Origin: Aestuariivita sp.
GTDB taxonomy: Bacteria > Pseudomonadota > Alphaproteobacteria > Rhodobacterales > Rhodobacteraceae
Direction: 5' to 3'
Length of the DNA stretch: 64,000 nt
NCBI RefSeq assembly: GCF_021404545.1
Contig: NZ_JAAWWD010000002.1
Span: 62,001-126,000 of the forward strand
Shown here: positions 36,755-45,570 of the stretch, piece after piece
Layout: each line of letters begins with the position of its first letter
How positions within the stretch are numbered: the stretch's first letter is position 1
Notes under the pieces: model-generated
Database searches by the model: none
What the model saw: the letters and a program-made list of their open reading frames with translations, nothing else
Told to the model about the DNA's origin: nothing
Program-made: the position numbers and the translations under genes

Positions 36755-37882
36755 TTAGTGTGCGCCGGCCATTGTCAGCCGAAAACGCCTGAGCGCGATG
36801 ATGAAAAACGCAGCACTCAGTCCCGCCATCTGTAGCATGTCGGGCCACACTGTCCCCAACCCGGCATCTCGGTACAGGATCGCCTGCGAGAACGACACAA
36901 AATGGGTGGAGGGCGCTGCCTGCATGGCGAATTGCAACCATTCCGGCATGTTTTCCATGGGTGTGGTGCTGCCCGACAGAAGGATCATGATGATCAGCAC
37001 CGGGATGGCCAGCAGCCCGAACTGCGGCATCGACGTGGTGAAGGTCGCCAGCAAAATGCCCAACCCGGTCACCGACACCAGATAGATCAGCGTACCGAAG
37101 ATAAAGAGCGGCACCGATCCGGCCACCGGCACGCCCAGCATTATCTGCACCACCAGCCAGAGCGACAGCATGGCGGCCACCACAACCGCAAGCCCGTTGG
37201 CCCAGATCTTGGCCGCCATGATCTCGGACGGCGTGACCGGCATGACCAGCAAATGCTCGATCGTGCCGTGTTCGCGTTCACGGATCAAAGCAGCGCCGGT
37301 CAGAAGGATCGACAGGATGGTGATGTTGTTGATCACCTGCATGATCGACGAGAACCACACCGATTCAAGGTTCGGGTTGAACATGGCCCGAACCGTCAGA
37401 GCGATGGGAAGGGTGGAGGCTTCATCCTGTCTGGCAACGAACCTTGCGACTTCGGTGTTGATGATCTGCTGAAGAAAGACCGCGCCGTTCCCGGCGGTCG
37501 ACATGGCGGTGGCATCGACATTCAGCAGGATTTCGGCACCACGGCCCGAGAGGACATCGGCCTCAAGCCGGGGCGGGATGTCGAGCACGAAGACAAAGCG
37601 CCCGCTTTGCATGTACTTGTCGACCTGATCTGCCGTGATCTGCTGCGGCGTATGGAATTGCGGAGGCAGGATCGCCTCCACGATGCGTCCGCTCAGCGCG
37701 GACCGGTCGTGATCGACATAGGCCACAGCGGCATTCGCAACTTCCAGCTTTGCCCCTGTCGCCACGGAATAGACGCCCAAACTGAAGACATAAACGATCA
37801 GCACGATCAGAACCGGATCGGCACGCAGGCTGCTGAGTTCCTTCAATCCCAGTCGCCAGACATTCGAGATCCATTGCCGCAT
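36755..37882 (-). CDS. ABC-2 type permease (YhhJ-like)
   Basis: 375 residues. One N-terminal helix (LIVLIVYVFSLGVYSV), a periplasmic domain of about 150 residues, then five more helices. ABC2_membrane blocks: REREHGTIEHLLVMPVTPSEIMAAKIWANGL and PMENMPEWLQFAMQAAPSTHFVSFSQAILYRDA. It forms the exporter with the upstream RbbA-like fusion and HlyD protein. ATG 37882 is one base past the upstream stop. Confidence 0.9.
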   Translation of the reverse strand: MRQWISNVWRLGLKELSSLRADPVLIVLIVYVFSLGVYSVATGAKLEVANAAVAYVDHDRSALSGRIVEAILPPQFHTPQQITADQVDKYMQSGRFVFVLDIPPRLEADVLSGRGAEILLNVDATAMSTAGNGAVFLQQIINTEVARFVARQDEASTLPIALTVRAMFNPNLESVWFSSIMQVINNITILSILLTGAALIREREHGTIEHLLVMPVTPSEIMAAKIWANGLAVVVAAMLSLWLVVQIMLGVPVAGSVPLFIFGTLIYLVSVTGLGILLATFTTSMPQFGLLAIPVLIIMILLSGSTTPMENMPEWLQFAMQAAPSTHFVSFSQAILYRDAGLGTVWPDMLQMAGLSAAFFIIALRRFRLTMAGAH

Positions 37883-37883
37883 G

Positions 37884-40607
37884 TCAGATCTCCTGTTTGC
37901 GAAGTGCGAGAACGGACAGGCCGACAAACAGGATCGCAAATCCCGCAAGGGCCAGATGGTTGGGCCAGAGCGTGCTGAAATCGAGCCCCTTGGTGAAGGC
38001 CCCGACACTGATCTGCTGATACCAGCCGGACGGAAAGCTCAACCCGATCAACTGTCCGCTTCCCGACAGCGATGAAACGGGCACCAAGAGCCCTGAAAAA
38101 TTCACCGCAGGAATGATGGACAGGACGGCCGCGGCAAATGTTGCTGCCACCTGGGTTTTTGTGAAGCTGGAAATCAGAACACCGAACCCGGTGGTTGCCA
38201 GCACGTACAGCACGGTGCCCGTGATCAGCGCGATAACCGATCCCTTGATCGGCACGCCAAAGATCCCATAGGCCGCCGCGACCAGGGTAGCGAAACTGAC
38301 AAGAGCGATCGCGGCATAGGGCAATTGCTTGCCCAGAATAAACTCGGTGCGGGTCACAGGCGTGGCGCGAAAATTGGCGATTGAGCCGGTTTCCTTCTCC
38401 CTTACGATCCCCATGGCGGTCATCATCGCGGGGATCAGGACCAGCATCAGCATGATCACCGAAGGCACCATCGCAAAGACGCTTTTGAACGCCTGATTGT
38501 AACGAAACCGGGTTTCCACGGTGACAGGAGACAGCGCCACAGAGCGTCCGAAACTGCGTTCGGTCTGGTCGGCGAAATAGGATTGCGCCACACCTTGCAA
38601 ATAGCCGCGAATGGTTTCGGCCCGGAACGGCATGGCCCCGTCCACAAGGGCCTGAACCTCCGGCGTCTGATCCAGGAGAAGCGATCTGCCAAAACCCGGC
38701 GGAACTTCGATGGCCAACGCCAACTCGCCCCGACGCAGGCGGGCTTGAAGTTCCCTGGCACTGTGTGCCGGGGGTCTTTCATCGAAGTAATTCGACCCCG
38801 CAAAGCCTTCCAACAGGGCGCGGCTTTCTGCGCTCTGGTCGCGATCCAGCACCGCAAAACGCAGATTCTGGACATCGAGCGAGATGCCATAGCCGAATGT
38901 CAGCATCAGGATCATCGGCCCAAGCAAGGCGAAGGCCAGGCGCATCGGATCACGCCAGATTTCCATCATCTCGCGCCGCGCAAAGGCCCAGAGGCGGAAG
39001 GGATCGAACGCCCGATGTTGGGCAACCGGGCGCGAGACGGCCTCAACGGGCTGGGCCGGGGCAACGGGTGGCCGGTCAGCCACGGCGTCTTTGAGATAGC
39101 TGACAAAGGCGGCATTCAGATCATCCGTAGCTTTCGCCCGGGCCAGATCTGCCGGGGTGCCGACCGCCAGAACGCGCCCGGCATGCATCAGCGATATCCG
39201 GTCGCAACGTTCGGCTTCGTTCATGAAATGGGTGGACACAAAGATCGTCACCCCATCATCGCGCGACAGCTTGACCAGGTGGTGCCAGAACCCATCCCGC
39301 GCCACTGGATCAACGCCGGATGTCGGCTCATCCAGGATCAGCAACTCAGGCGAATGAATGACCGCGACGGCCAGTTGCAAGCGTTGTCGTATCCCCAGCG
39401 GCAGGCTGCGCGGCAGGGTATCGGCGACCTCGGTCAGATCGAACGTGTCCAGCATCTCGGTAATGCGGGCCGCACGGCGCTCCATAGGCAGTCGGTAAAG
39501 ATCGGCGTGCAGTTTCAGGTTTTCCCGCACCGTCAGCTCGCTGTAGAGCGAAAAGGATTGAGACATGTACCCAACGCGTTGGCGTGTGTCCCTGTCACGT
39601 GCGCCAAGCGGCTCGCCAAAAAGCAGCGCGCGGCCTTCGCTGGCGGGCAACAGGCCGGTCAGTATCTTCATGGTCGTTGTCTTGCCGCAGCCGTTGGAGC
39701 CCAGAAATCCGAAAATCTCGCCCCGTCCAATCTGGAAATCCACCCGATCGACGGCGGTGAAATCGCCGAACCGGCGGGTCACGCCCTGTGCCTCGATGGC
39801 GGGCGGCCCATCCGAGACGTCGCGCGGCGGCACGATGACCTCACTGTGGCCGCGTCGCTCGGCCTCTGGCAGCATCGCGATGAACGCCTGTTCCAGCGTT
39901 GGCTGCCCGGCATGGCGGCGAATGTCGTCGGGGGTACCGGTCGCGATGATGCGGCCGTTGTTCATGGCCGCCAGCCAGTCGAACCGCTCGGCCTCCTCCA
40001 TATAGGCTGTGGCGACGATGATGCTCATCTCGGGACGTTGCGCGCGGATTTTGTCGATCAGATCCCAGAACTGCTGCCGCGAGAGCGGATCGACACCGGT
40101 GGTGGGTTCATCAAGGATCACCAGATCCGGATCATGGATCAGTGCCGAGCACAGCGACAGTTTTTGCTTCATCCCGCCCGACAGCTTGCCTGCGGGCCGA
40201 TCCGGGAACGGATCGAGCCCGGTGGCGCGCAACAGATCCTCGATCCGGGCGCGGCGCTCCTCGGCGGGCTGACCGAAAAGCCGGCCGAAGAAATCCAAAT
40301 TCTCGTAGATCGACAGCGTCGGATAGAGGTTTCGGCCCAACCCCTGCGGCATGTAGGCGATGCGGTGATTGCAGGCCCGCAGATGGGCGCGATCCCGGAT
40401 ATCGCCGTCCAGAACGGACATGTCGCCGGTCTGCAATCTGCGCACACCAGCCAGCAAGGCCAGCAAGGTCGACTTGCCCACGCCGTCCGGCCCGATCAGC
40501 CCCGCCATACACCCCCCCGGAATATCGAGCGTCACGTCATCGAGTGCCGCCGTCGCGCCGTAGCGGTGCGTGACCTGCGACACCTGTGCAACCGGCAGGC
40601 GCGTCAT
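37884..40607 (-). CDS. RbbA/YhhG-like fused ABC transporter: two ATPase domains plus ABC-2 permease
   Basis: 907 residues. Domain 1 (about 8-240): Walker A GPDGVGKST, signature KLSGGMKQKLSL, Walker B VILDEPTTGVD. Domain 2 (about 275-505): Walker A GSNGCGKTT, a degenerate signature LPLGIRQRLQLA, Walker B LILDEPTSGVD. The C-terminal ABC-2 permease (about 540-907) has REKETGSIANFRATPVTRTEFILGKQLPY and PSGWYQQISVGAFTKGLDFSTLWPNHL. RbbA in E. coli was described as ribosome-associated ATPase, but the three-gene set here points to an exporter. HlyD stop overlaps the start by 4 bp. Confidence 0.93.
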   Translation of the reverse strand: MTRLPVAQVSQVTHRYGATAALDDVTLDIPGGCMAGLIGPDGVGKSTLLALLAGVRRLQTGDMSVLDGDIRDRAHLRACNHRIAYMPQGLGRNLYPTLSIYENLDFFGRLFGQPAEERRARIEDLLRATGLDPFPDRPAGKLSGGMKQKLSLCSALIHDPDLVILDEPTTGVDPLSRQQFWDLIDKIRAQRPEMSIIVATAYMEEAERFDWLAAMNNGRIIATGTPDDIRRHAGQPTLEQAFIAMLPEAERRGHSEVIVPPRDVSDGPPAIEAQGVTRRFGDFTAVDRVDFQIGRGEIFGFLGSNGCGKTTTMKILTGLLPASEGRALLFGEPLGARDRDTRQRVGYMSQSFSLYSELTVRENLKLHADLYRLPMERRAARITEMLDTFDLTEVADTLPRSLPLGIRQRLQLAVAVIHSPELLILDEPTSGVDPVARDGFWHHLVKLSRDDGVTIFVSTHFMNEAERCDRISLMHAGRVLAVGTPADLARAKATDDLNAAFVSYLKDAVADRPPVAPAQPVEAVSRPVAQHRAFDPFRLWAFARREMMEIWRDPMRLAFALLGPMILMLTFGYGISLDVQNLRFAVLDRDQSAESRALLEGFAGSNYFDERPPAHSARELQARLRRGELALAIEVPPGFGRSLLLDQTPEVQALVDGAMPFRAETIRGYLQGVAQSYFADQTERSFGRSVALSPVTVETRFRYNQAFKSVFAMVPSVIMLMLVLIPAMMTAMGIVREKETGSIANFRATPVTRTEFILGKQLPYAAIALVSFATLVAAAYGIFGVPIKGSVIALITGTVLYVLATTGFGVLISSFTKTQVAATFAAAVLSIIPAVNFSGLLVPVSSLSGSGQLIGLSFPSGWYQQISVGAFTKGLDFSTLWPNHLALAGFAILFVGLSVLALRKQEI

Positions 40608-41587
40608 TGCGGCAGCTTGACCTCAAGCGTCGGAGGCCAGGCCACCGCGTCATCCACCCTGACATAGCCGATCCCGGCAATGCCCGCTTTGGCGCGGTCC
40701 TGATACGCGGCCAGCAAGTCCGGCGCGATGGTCAGTTTGACCCGGAACATCAGCTGATCGCGTTCCTCATCCGTCTCAACGGATTTTGGCGTGAACTGTG
40801 CGGTGCTGGCCACAAAAGTGACGGTCGCGGGGATCACATATTCCGGGATCGGGTCAAGGACGATCCGCGCCTGGGCCCCGATCGGCAGCCGCCCTGCATC
40901 CCGCGCGGGCAGGAACACGGTCATATAGACATCGGACAGATCGGTGAGGGTCACAACCCGGCCACCTGCGGCCACGACCTCGCCGGGTTTGGCAAGGATG
41001 TATTGCACACGCCCCGACCGTGGCGCCGTCAGCGTGGCGTCGTCAATCAGACTGGCCAGCCGGTCGACCGAAGCCTCCGCCGCGGCGATCGATGCCCTGG
41101 CAAGCGCGATGCTGGCCTCGGCCGCGGCCACGCCGGCTTGGGCTGTGACAAGCATTGTGCGGCGCTGGTCCAGCCGTTCCTGCGCGGCAAAGCCATCGGT
41201 CGCCAGCCTCTCGACCCGCGAGAGCTCCACTTTCGCAAGGTCCAGTTCGGAGAGGCGCTGAAGCATCAGGGCGTGCGCCTGCCCTTCCTGCTGCTCGGCC
41301 TGAACGACCCTCGCCTGTGCCTGCCGCAGCTCCGCTTGGAGTTCTGCCGTGTCGATGCGGGCCACAAGATCATCCGCCTTGACCCATTGACCCTCGGCAA
41401 CCATGACTTCGGCCACGCGCCCGGGCATCTTACTTGCGACATCAATCCGCTCGGCTTCGATCCGGCCATTGGTGCGCGTGATACCCTCGGGCAAGGCCGA
41501 TCCGGTAACGGTCTGCCAATAGACGTACCCAACCACAGCCAACGCCGCAGCGAAAAACACCGCTGCAAGCCATTGTTTCCAGGTCAT
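40604..41587 (-). CDS. HlyD-family membrane fusion protein (YhiI-like)
   Basis: 327 residues. N-terminal anchor (WLAAVFFAAALAVVGYVYW), first lipoyl half-motif (GRIEAERIDVASKMPGRVAEVMVAEGQWVKADD), a long Ala/Glu-rich coiled coil (about 75-170), and second half-motif APRSGRVQYILAKPGEVVAAGGRVVTLTD, then a beta-barrel. ATG 41587 has AGAAGAGGTG upstream. It bridges the inner-membrane exporter to an outer-membrane channel that is not encoded nearby. Confidence 0.92.
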   Translation of the reverse strand: MTWKQWLAAVFFAAALAVVGYVYWQTVTGSALPEGITRTNGRIEAERIDVASKMPGRVAEVMVAEGQWVKADDLVARIDTAELQAELRQAQARVVQAEQQEGQAHALMLQRLSELDLAKVELSRVERLATDGFAAQERLDQRRTMLVTAQAGVAAAEASIALARASIAAAEASVDRLASLIDDATLTAPRSGRVQYILAKPGEVVAAGGRVVTLTDLSDVYMTVFLPARDAGRLPIGAQARIVLDPIPEYVIPATVTFVASTAQFTPKSVETDEERDQLMFRVKLTIAPDLLAAYQDRAKAGIAGIGYVRVDDAVAWPPTLEVKLPQ

Positions 41588-42290
41588 TTTCACCTCTTCT
41601 TCTTCGCATGATATCGAATCGCCAAAGCAGCCCGATATCTTGGCTGGTGCGACCGTAGAGCCGGTGCCGCAGGTGCAAACTGATCTGCGTCAATTCTCAG
41701 GCAGAACACAGTGGCGGACCATATGAGGTCGGCAACAGCGATCCCCGCCGTCTTCTTCGGAAGGGCGGGAGGCGCAGAGGTTTGCGGGCAAGTGAGGACA
41801 TCCGGCATTTGCTTGCAGGGCTGGGATATCACCGCGTTTGCCGTTGGCGCATGTTATGGCAACGATGTCCGAATGCCCAAGGATCAGGCACCTATCTTCG
41901 TCATCGGGTGCGCGCAGGTCTCTGGGGCCACGTGTCGACGGCATCGGCGCTGCCTTGCTGCCCACTGGCCAAAGCCTGTCGCCTATCGGCTGGCTTCGCC
42001 TTGCGATCAGTTTTTGTGCAATTCGCCCAAAAGGAGTCAATTTGGCGTGCGTTACAACGACCGATAGCGCTTATCGCGCTAAACAAGTGGTTGATCCGCG
42101 CGACCTGGGCCCTACTCGGATCGCCCGCTTTGGGCGCGAACGCCCCGCAGAGGACCATCCTGGCAGATAGCTCCCCCTGCGAGACGACAACATCACTGCT
42201 GTCGGACTCAGATATGTCTCTTGAGCCACACTTAAAGTGCAGCTGCTGCACTTTCCGAGGAAGACAGCGCAGTATTGGAACGCACTTCTT
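41588..42290. other. intergenic region, hlyD / urtA
   Basis: About 700 bases with divergent genes on both sides. No supported gene. A perfect palindrome lies at 42234-42254 (see separate entry). The middle (41700-42060) has an open plus-strand frame with a stretch PIFVIGCAQVSGAT that faintly recalls a P-loop, but nothing else supports a gene. Confidence 0.5.
42234..42254. promoter_or_regulatory. perfect palindrome upstream of urtA (candidate operator)
   Basis: Arms AAAGTGCAG (42234-42242) and CTGCACTTT (42246-42254) are exact inverted repeats around CTG. The centre lies about 47 bases before the urtA start codon, in the usual place for a regulator site. It is not the NtrC consensus (TGCAC with five-base spacer). 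A nitrogen-response or GntR-type repressor site are both possible. Confidence 0.5.
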
Positions 42291-43571
42291 ATGGTAAAAT
42301 CCCTCCCCCTTTCTTCCCTCGTAACGGCCGGTGTGCTGGCCGCCGCCAGCGCATATGCCTGCGACGCGCCGATCAAGGTCGGTGTGCTGCATTCGCTGTC
42401 CGGCACGATGGCAATCTCCGAAACCACGCTCAAAGACACGATGCTGTTGCTGATCGATGAGCAAAACGCAGCCGGCGGTGTGCTGGATTGCGAGATCGAA
42501 GCGGTCGTGGTCGATCCGGCATCCGACTGGCCGCTTTTTGCGGAAAAAGCGCGCGAGTTGCTGACCGTGCATGACGTGGACGTCATCTTTGGCAACTGGA
42601 CATCCGTGTCCCGCAAATCCGTGCTGCCCGTTATCGAAGAATTGAACGGGCTTCTGTTTTATCCGGTTCAGTATGAAGGGGAAGAAAGCTCCAAAAACGT
42701 CTTTTACACGGGCGCTGCCCCCAATCAGCAGGCAATCCCGGCCACGGATTATTTCCTGGAAGAGCTGGGTGTCGAGAAATTCGCGCTTTTGGGCACCGAC
42801 TATGTTTATCCGCGCACGACGAACAACATCCTGGAAAGCTATCTCAAGTCCAATGGCATCGCCGAGGAAGACATCTTCGTCAATTATACGCCCTTCGGCC
42901 ATTCCGACTGGGCGACCATCGTGGCCGATGTCGTGGCTTTGGGCGCGGATGGCAAGCAGGTGGGCGTGATCTCCACCATCAACGGCGACGCCAATATCGG
43001 CTTTTACAAGGAATTGGCCGCCGCCGGTATCTCGGCCGATGACATTCCCGTTGTTGCGTTTTCGGTCGGTGAAGAAGAGCTGTCAGGTCTCGATACATCG
43101 AACCTGGTGGGGCACCTTGCCGCCTGGAACTATTTCCAATCAGCCGAATCCGAGGCCAATGACGCCTGGGTTGCCGCGTGGAAAGCCAAGATGGGCGAAG
43201 ACCGCGTCACCAACGATCCGATGGAGGCGCATTACATCGGGTTCAATATGTGGGTGAATGCCGTGACCGAAGCTGGCACCACCGACGTCGATGCGGTACG
43301 CACGGCGATGTATGGCCAGGAGTTTCCGAACCTGACCGGAGGCACTGCCGTGATGCTGCCGAACCATCACCTGGCCAAACCGGTGTTGATCGGTGAGATC
43401 ACCGCTGATGGGCAGTTCGATATCATCAGCCAGACCGAAGAGGTGCCGGGCGATGCCTGGACGGACTTCCTGCCTGAGTCCGCCGTTCTGAAATCGGATT
43501 GGCAGACGCTGGGATGCGGCATGTACAATACCGAAACCGAGACCTGCATCCAGCTCACCTCGAACTACTGA
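42291..43571 (+). CDS. urtA: urea ABC transporter, substrate-binding protein
   Basis: 426 residues. Signal peptide LPLSSLVTAGVLAAASAYA, then the UrtA pattern: IKVGVLHSLSGTMAISETTLKDTMLLLIDEQNAAGG, VVDPASDWPLFAEKAREL, NWTSVSRKSVLPVIEELNGLLFYPVQYEGEESS and TGAAPNQQAIPATDYFL. UrtA binds urea in the periplasm and hands it to UrtBC. ATG 42291 starts the signal peptide. A hairpin separates it from urtB. Confidence 0.95.
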   Translation: MVKSLPLSSLVTAGVLAAASAYACDAPIKVGVLHSLSGTMAISETTLKDTMLLLIDEQNAAGGVLDCEIEAVVVDPASDWPLFAEKARELLTVHDVDVIFGNWTSVSRKSVLPVIEELNGLLFYPVQYEGEESSKNVFYTGAAPNQQAIPATDYFLEELGVEKFALLGTDYVYPRTTNNILESYLKSNGIAEEDIFVNYTPFGHSDWATIVADVVALGADGKQVGVISTINGDANIGFYKELAAAGISADDIPVVAFSVGEEELSGLDTSNLVGHLAAWNYFQSAESEANDAWVAAWKAKMGEDRVTNDPMEAHYIGFNMWVNAVTEAGTTDVDAVRTAMYGQEFPNLTGGTAVMLPNHHLAKPVLIGEITADGQFDIISQTEEVPGDAWTDFLPESAVLKSDWQTLGCGMYNTETETCIQLTSNY

Positions 43572-43580
43572 AACAGATCG

Positions 43581-43608
43581 GGATGTGTGCGGCGTCGTGC
43601 ACATCCCT
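43581..43608 (+). promoter_or_regulatory. hairpin between urtA and urtB
   Basis: GGGATGTG (43581-43588) pairs exactly with CACATCCC (43601-43608), 12-base loop, ten bases past the urtA stop. No long T run follows. Such hairpins often protect the binding-protein mRNA so that it exceeds the permease mRNA; partial terminator is the alternative. Confidence 0.55.
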
Positions 43609-43635
43609 CCCCCTGATTGAACGGCCCTTACCCAT

Positions 43636-45567
43636 ATGATCCGCCTGCTTTTTCTGGCTGCAGCACTTTGCCTGACGCTGCCGGGGCCCTCGCATGCCCA
43701 ATCCCTCCAGAACCTGCTGCAAACCCATGCAGACGAGGTTCTAAAACCCGGCCGCCGCTCGGTCGGGGTGGTTCTGGACGATCTGGTGTCCAGCGGTCTG
43801 CCGCAGGCCGTCCCGTTTCTGGAAGCCTGGCGCGACCGCGAGATTGTCCAGCGCGACGCAGATGGCCGGTTTTTTCGATCTGCTGACGATACCCTTTTCG
43901 ATCTGGAGACCGGAGAGGTTCTGGGCCCGGCCGAGAGTGACGCCTTGACCCAGTCGCGCCCGAATGGCGGTGTGCGCCGCGCTATCGGCGATGCTTTGGT
44001 GCAGTTCCAGCTTTCAGATCCCGATATCACCAAGCGCCGCGCCGCGGTCGATGCCATCGCCCGCAGTATGGACGCAAGCCAGCTCACCCCCCTCAGGATG
44101 TCCATCGAAGCGGAGCCTGACACGGCGCTCAAGGCCACCAAGACCCGTCTCGCCGGTATGCTCGCGGCCCGTTTCGGCAAGACGCCAGAGGCGCGGATCG
44201 ACGCGATAGGCGGGCTTGCCGGGGATCTGTCGGTGGACGTCCGCGCGGTGCTCAACACAATCCTCGCCACCACCGGGGACGTCGCCGAAACCCTGCCTGA
44301 TGATGTCAATCTCGCACGCCTTCTGCAGCCGGGCATCGATCTGACCGAGGCCGAGGCCTATCGTCAGCTGGTGGCCAACGACCTTGCCCCGCCCCCGATC
44401 CCCGCACATGCCATTCGCGCGGCCCTGTCTTCGAACATTGTCGATGGGTTCGTGGGAGGGCTTGCCGTCCACACCCTGGACACCGACGAAAACCGCATGA
44501 CCGCGTACCGGGCTTTGGCGCAGGCCGGAGAGGTGCCGCCGCTTGTCACCGCCCAGGACCAAGCCGCAGCACTCGCGTCGCATGTCTTCTACCAAGCCTA
44601 TGACGAGCCTGACATCCGTATCACCGACGCGGCGCGCGCCGCGCTCGACGCCATCGAGACGCGGGTCGCTTTTTCCCAGGCGGCCGATCTCGCGCTCGAC
44701 GCGCTGTCGCTCGCGTCGATCTATTTCCTGGCGGCGATCGGCCTGGCGATCACCTTTGGCGTGATGGGCGTGATCAACATGGCGCATGGTGAATTCATCA
44801 TGATGGGGGCCTATACCGGCTTTGTCGTTCAGCTGTTTGTACCCGATTACACCCTGTCGATCCTGATCGCGCTGCCACTGGCATTCGCAGTGACGTTCGG
44901 CGCTGGCGTGGCGATGGAGCGGCTCGTCATCCGGCACCTCTATCACCGCCCGCTCGAGACGTTGCTGGCCACATTCGGATTATCCATCGCCCTACAGCAA
45001 CTGGCCAAGAATATCTTTGGAACGCAGGCGCGACCGCTGACATCGCCCGGGTGGCTGGACGGGGCATTGGTGTTCAATGACGTGATCGCGATCAGCTATA
45101 TCCGCATTGCCATCTTTGTTCTGGCGCTGATCTTTCTGGGGGTGATCCTCTATGTGCTCAAACGCACCCGCCTGGGGCTTGAGGTGCGTGCCGTCACCCA
45201 GAACCCCGGCATGGCCGCCTCGATGGGGATCAACCCCGACCGCATCAACATGCTGACCTTCGGGCTGGGCTCGGGCATCGCCGGGATCGCTGGCGTGGCG
45301 ATCGGGCTTTACGCCAAGGTCACGTCCGAAATGGGCGCGGATTACATCGTGCAAAGCTTCATGACCGTGGTCGTTGGCGGTGTGGGCAATGTCTGGGGCA
45401 CGCTGGCGGGCGCATCGTTGATCGGGTTCTTGCAAAAAGGGATCGAGTGGCTGAACCCGTCCAACACCCTGGCGGCACAAACCTACATGATCCTGTTTAT
45501 CATCCTTTTCATCCAATTCCGGCCCAAGGGGATCGTTGCCCTCAAGGGCCGTGCCGCGGCGGACTGA
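43636..45567 (+). CDS. urtB: urea ABC transporter, permease UrtB
   Basis: 643 residues. A signal peptide and long N-terminal periplasmic region of about 340 residues (usual for UrtB) precede a LivH-like permease domain. The permease reads LASIYFLAAIGLAITFGVMGVINMAHGEFIMMGAY, then ETLLATFGLSIALQQLAKNIFG, LEVRAVTQNPGMAASMGIN and VVGGVGNVWGTLAGA (EAA-like loop). Pairs with UrtC in the membrane. Confidence 0.94.
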   Translation: MIRLLFLAAALCLTLPGPSHAQSLQNLLQTHADEVLKPGRRSVGVVLDDLVSSGLPQAVPFLEAWRDREIVQRDADGRFFRSADDTLFDLETGEVLGPAESDALTQSRPNGGVRRAIGDALVQFQLSDPDITKRRAAVDAIARSMDASQLTPLRMSIEAEPDTALKATKTRLAGMLAARFGKTPEARIDAIGGLAGDLSVDVRAVLNTILATTGDVAETLPDDVNLARLLQPGIDLTEAEAYRQLVANDLAPPPIPAHAIRAALSSNIVDGFVGGLAVHTLDTDENRMTAYRALAQAGEVPPLVTAQDQAAALASHVFYQAYDEPDIRITDAARAALDAIETRVAFSQAADLALDALSLASIYFLAAIGLAITFGVMGVINMAHGEFIMMGAYTGFVVQLFVPDYTLSILIALPLAFAVTFGAGVAMERLVIRHLYHRPLETLLATFGLSIALQQLAKNIFGTQARPLTSPGWLDGALVFNDVIAISYIRIAIFVLALIFLGVILYVLKRTRLGLEVRAVTQNPGMAASMGINPDRINMLTFGLGSGIAGIAGVAIGLYAKVTSEMGADYIVQSFMTVVVGGVGNVWGTLAGASLIGFLQKGIEWLNPSNTLAAQTYMILFIILFIQFRPKGIVALKGRAAAD

Positions 45568-45570
45568 CCC

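Noticed and set aside
41711-42067. Plus-strand frame with PIFVIGCAQVSGAT, faintly like a sulfotransferase P-loop
   Set aside because: Only one short stretch resembles the family; the rest is Cys/Arg-rich and has no further motif, so it is more likely chance.
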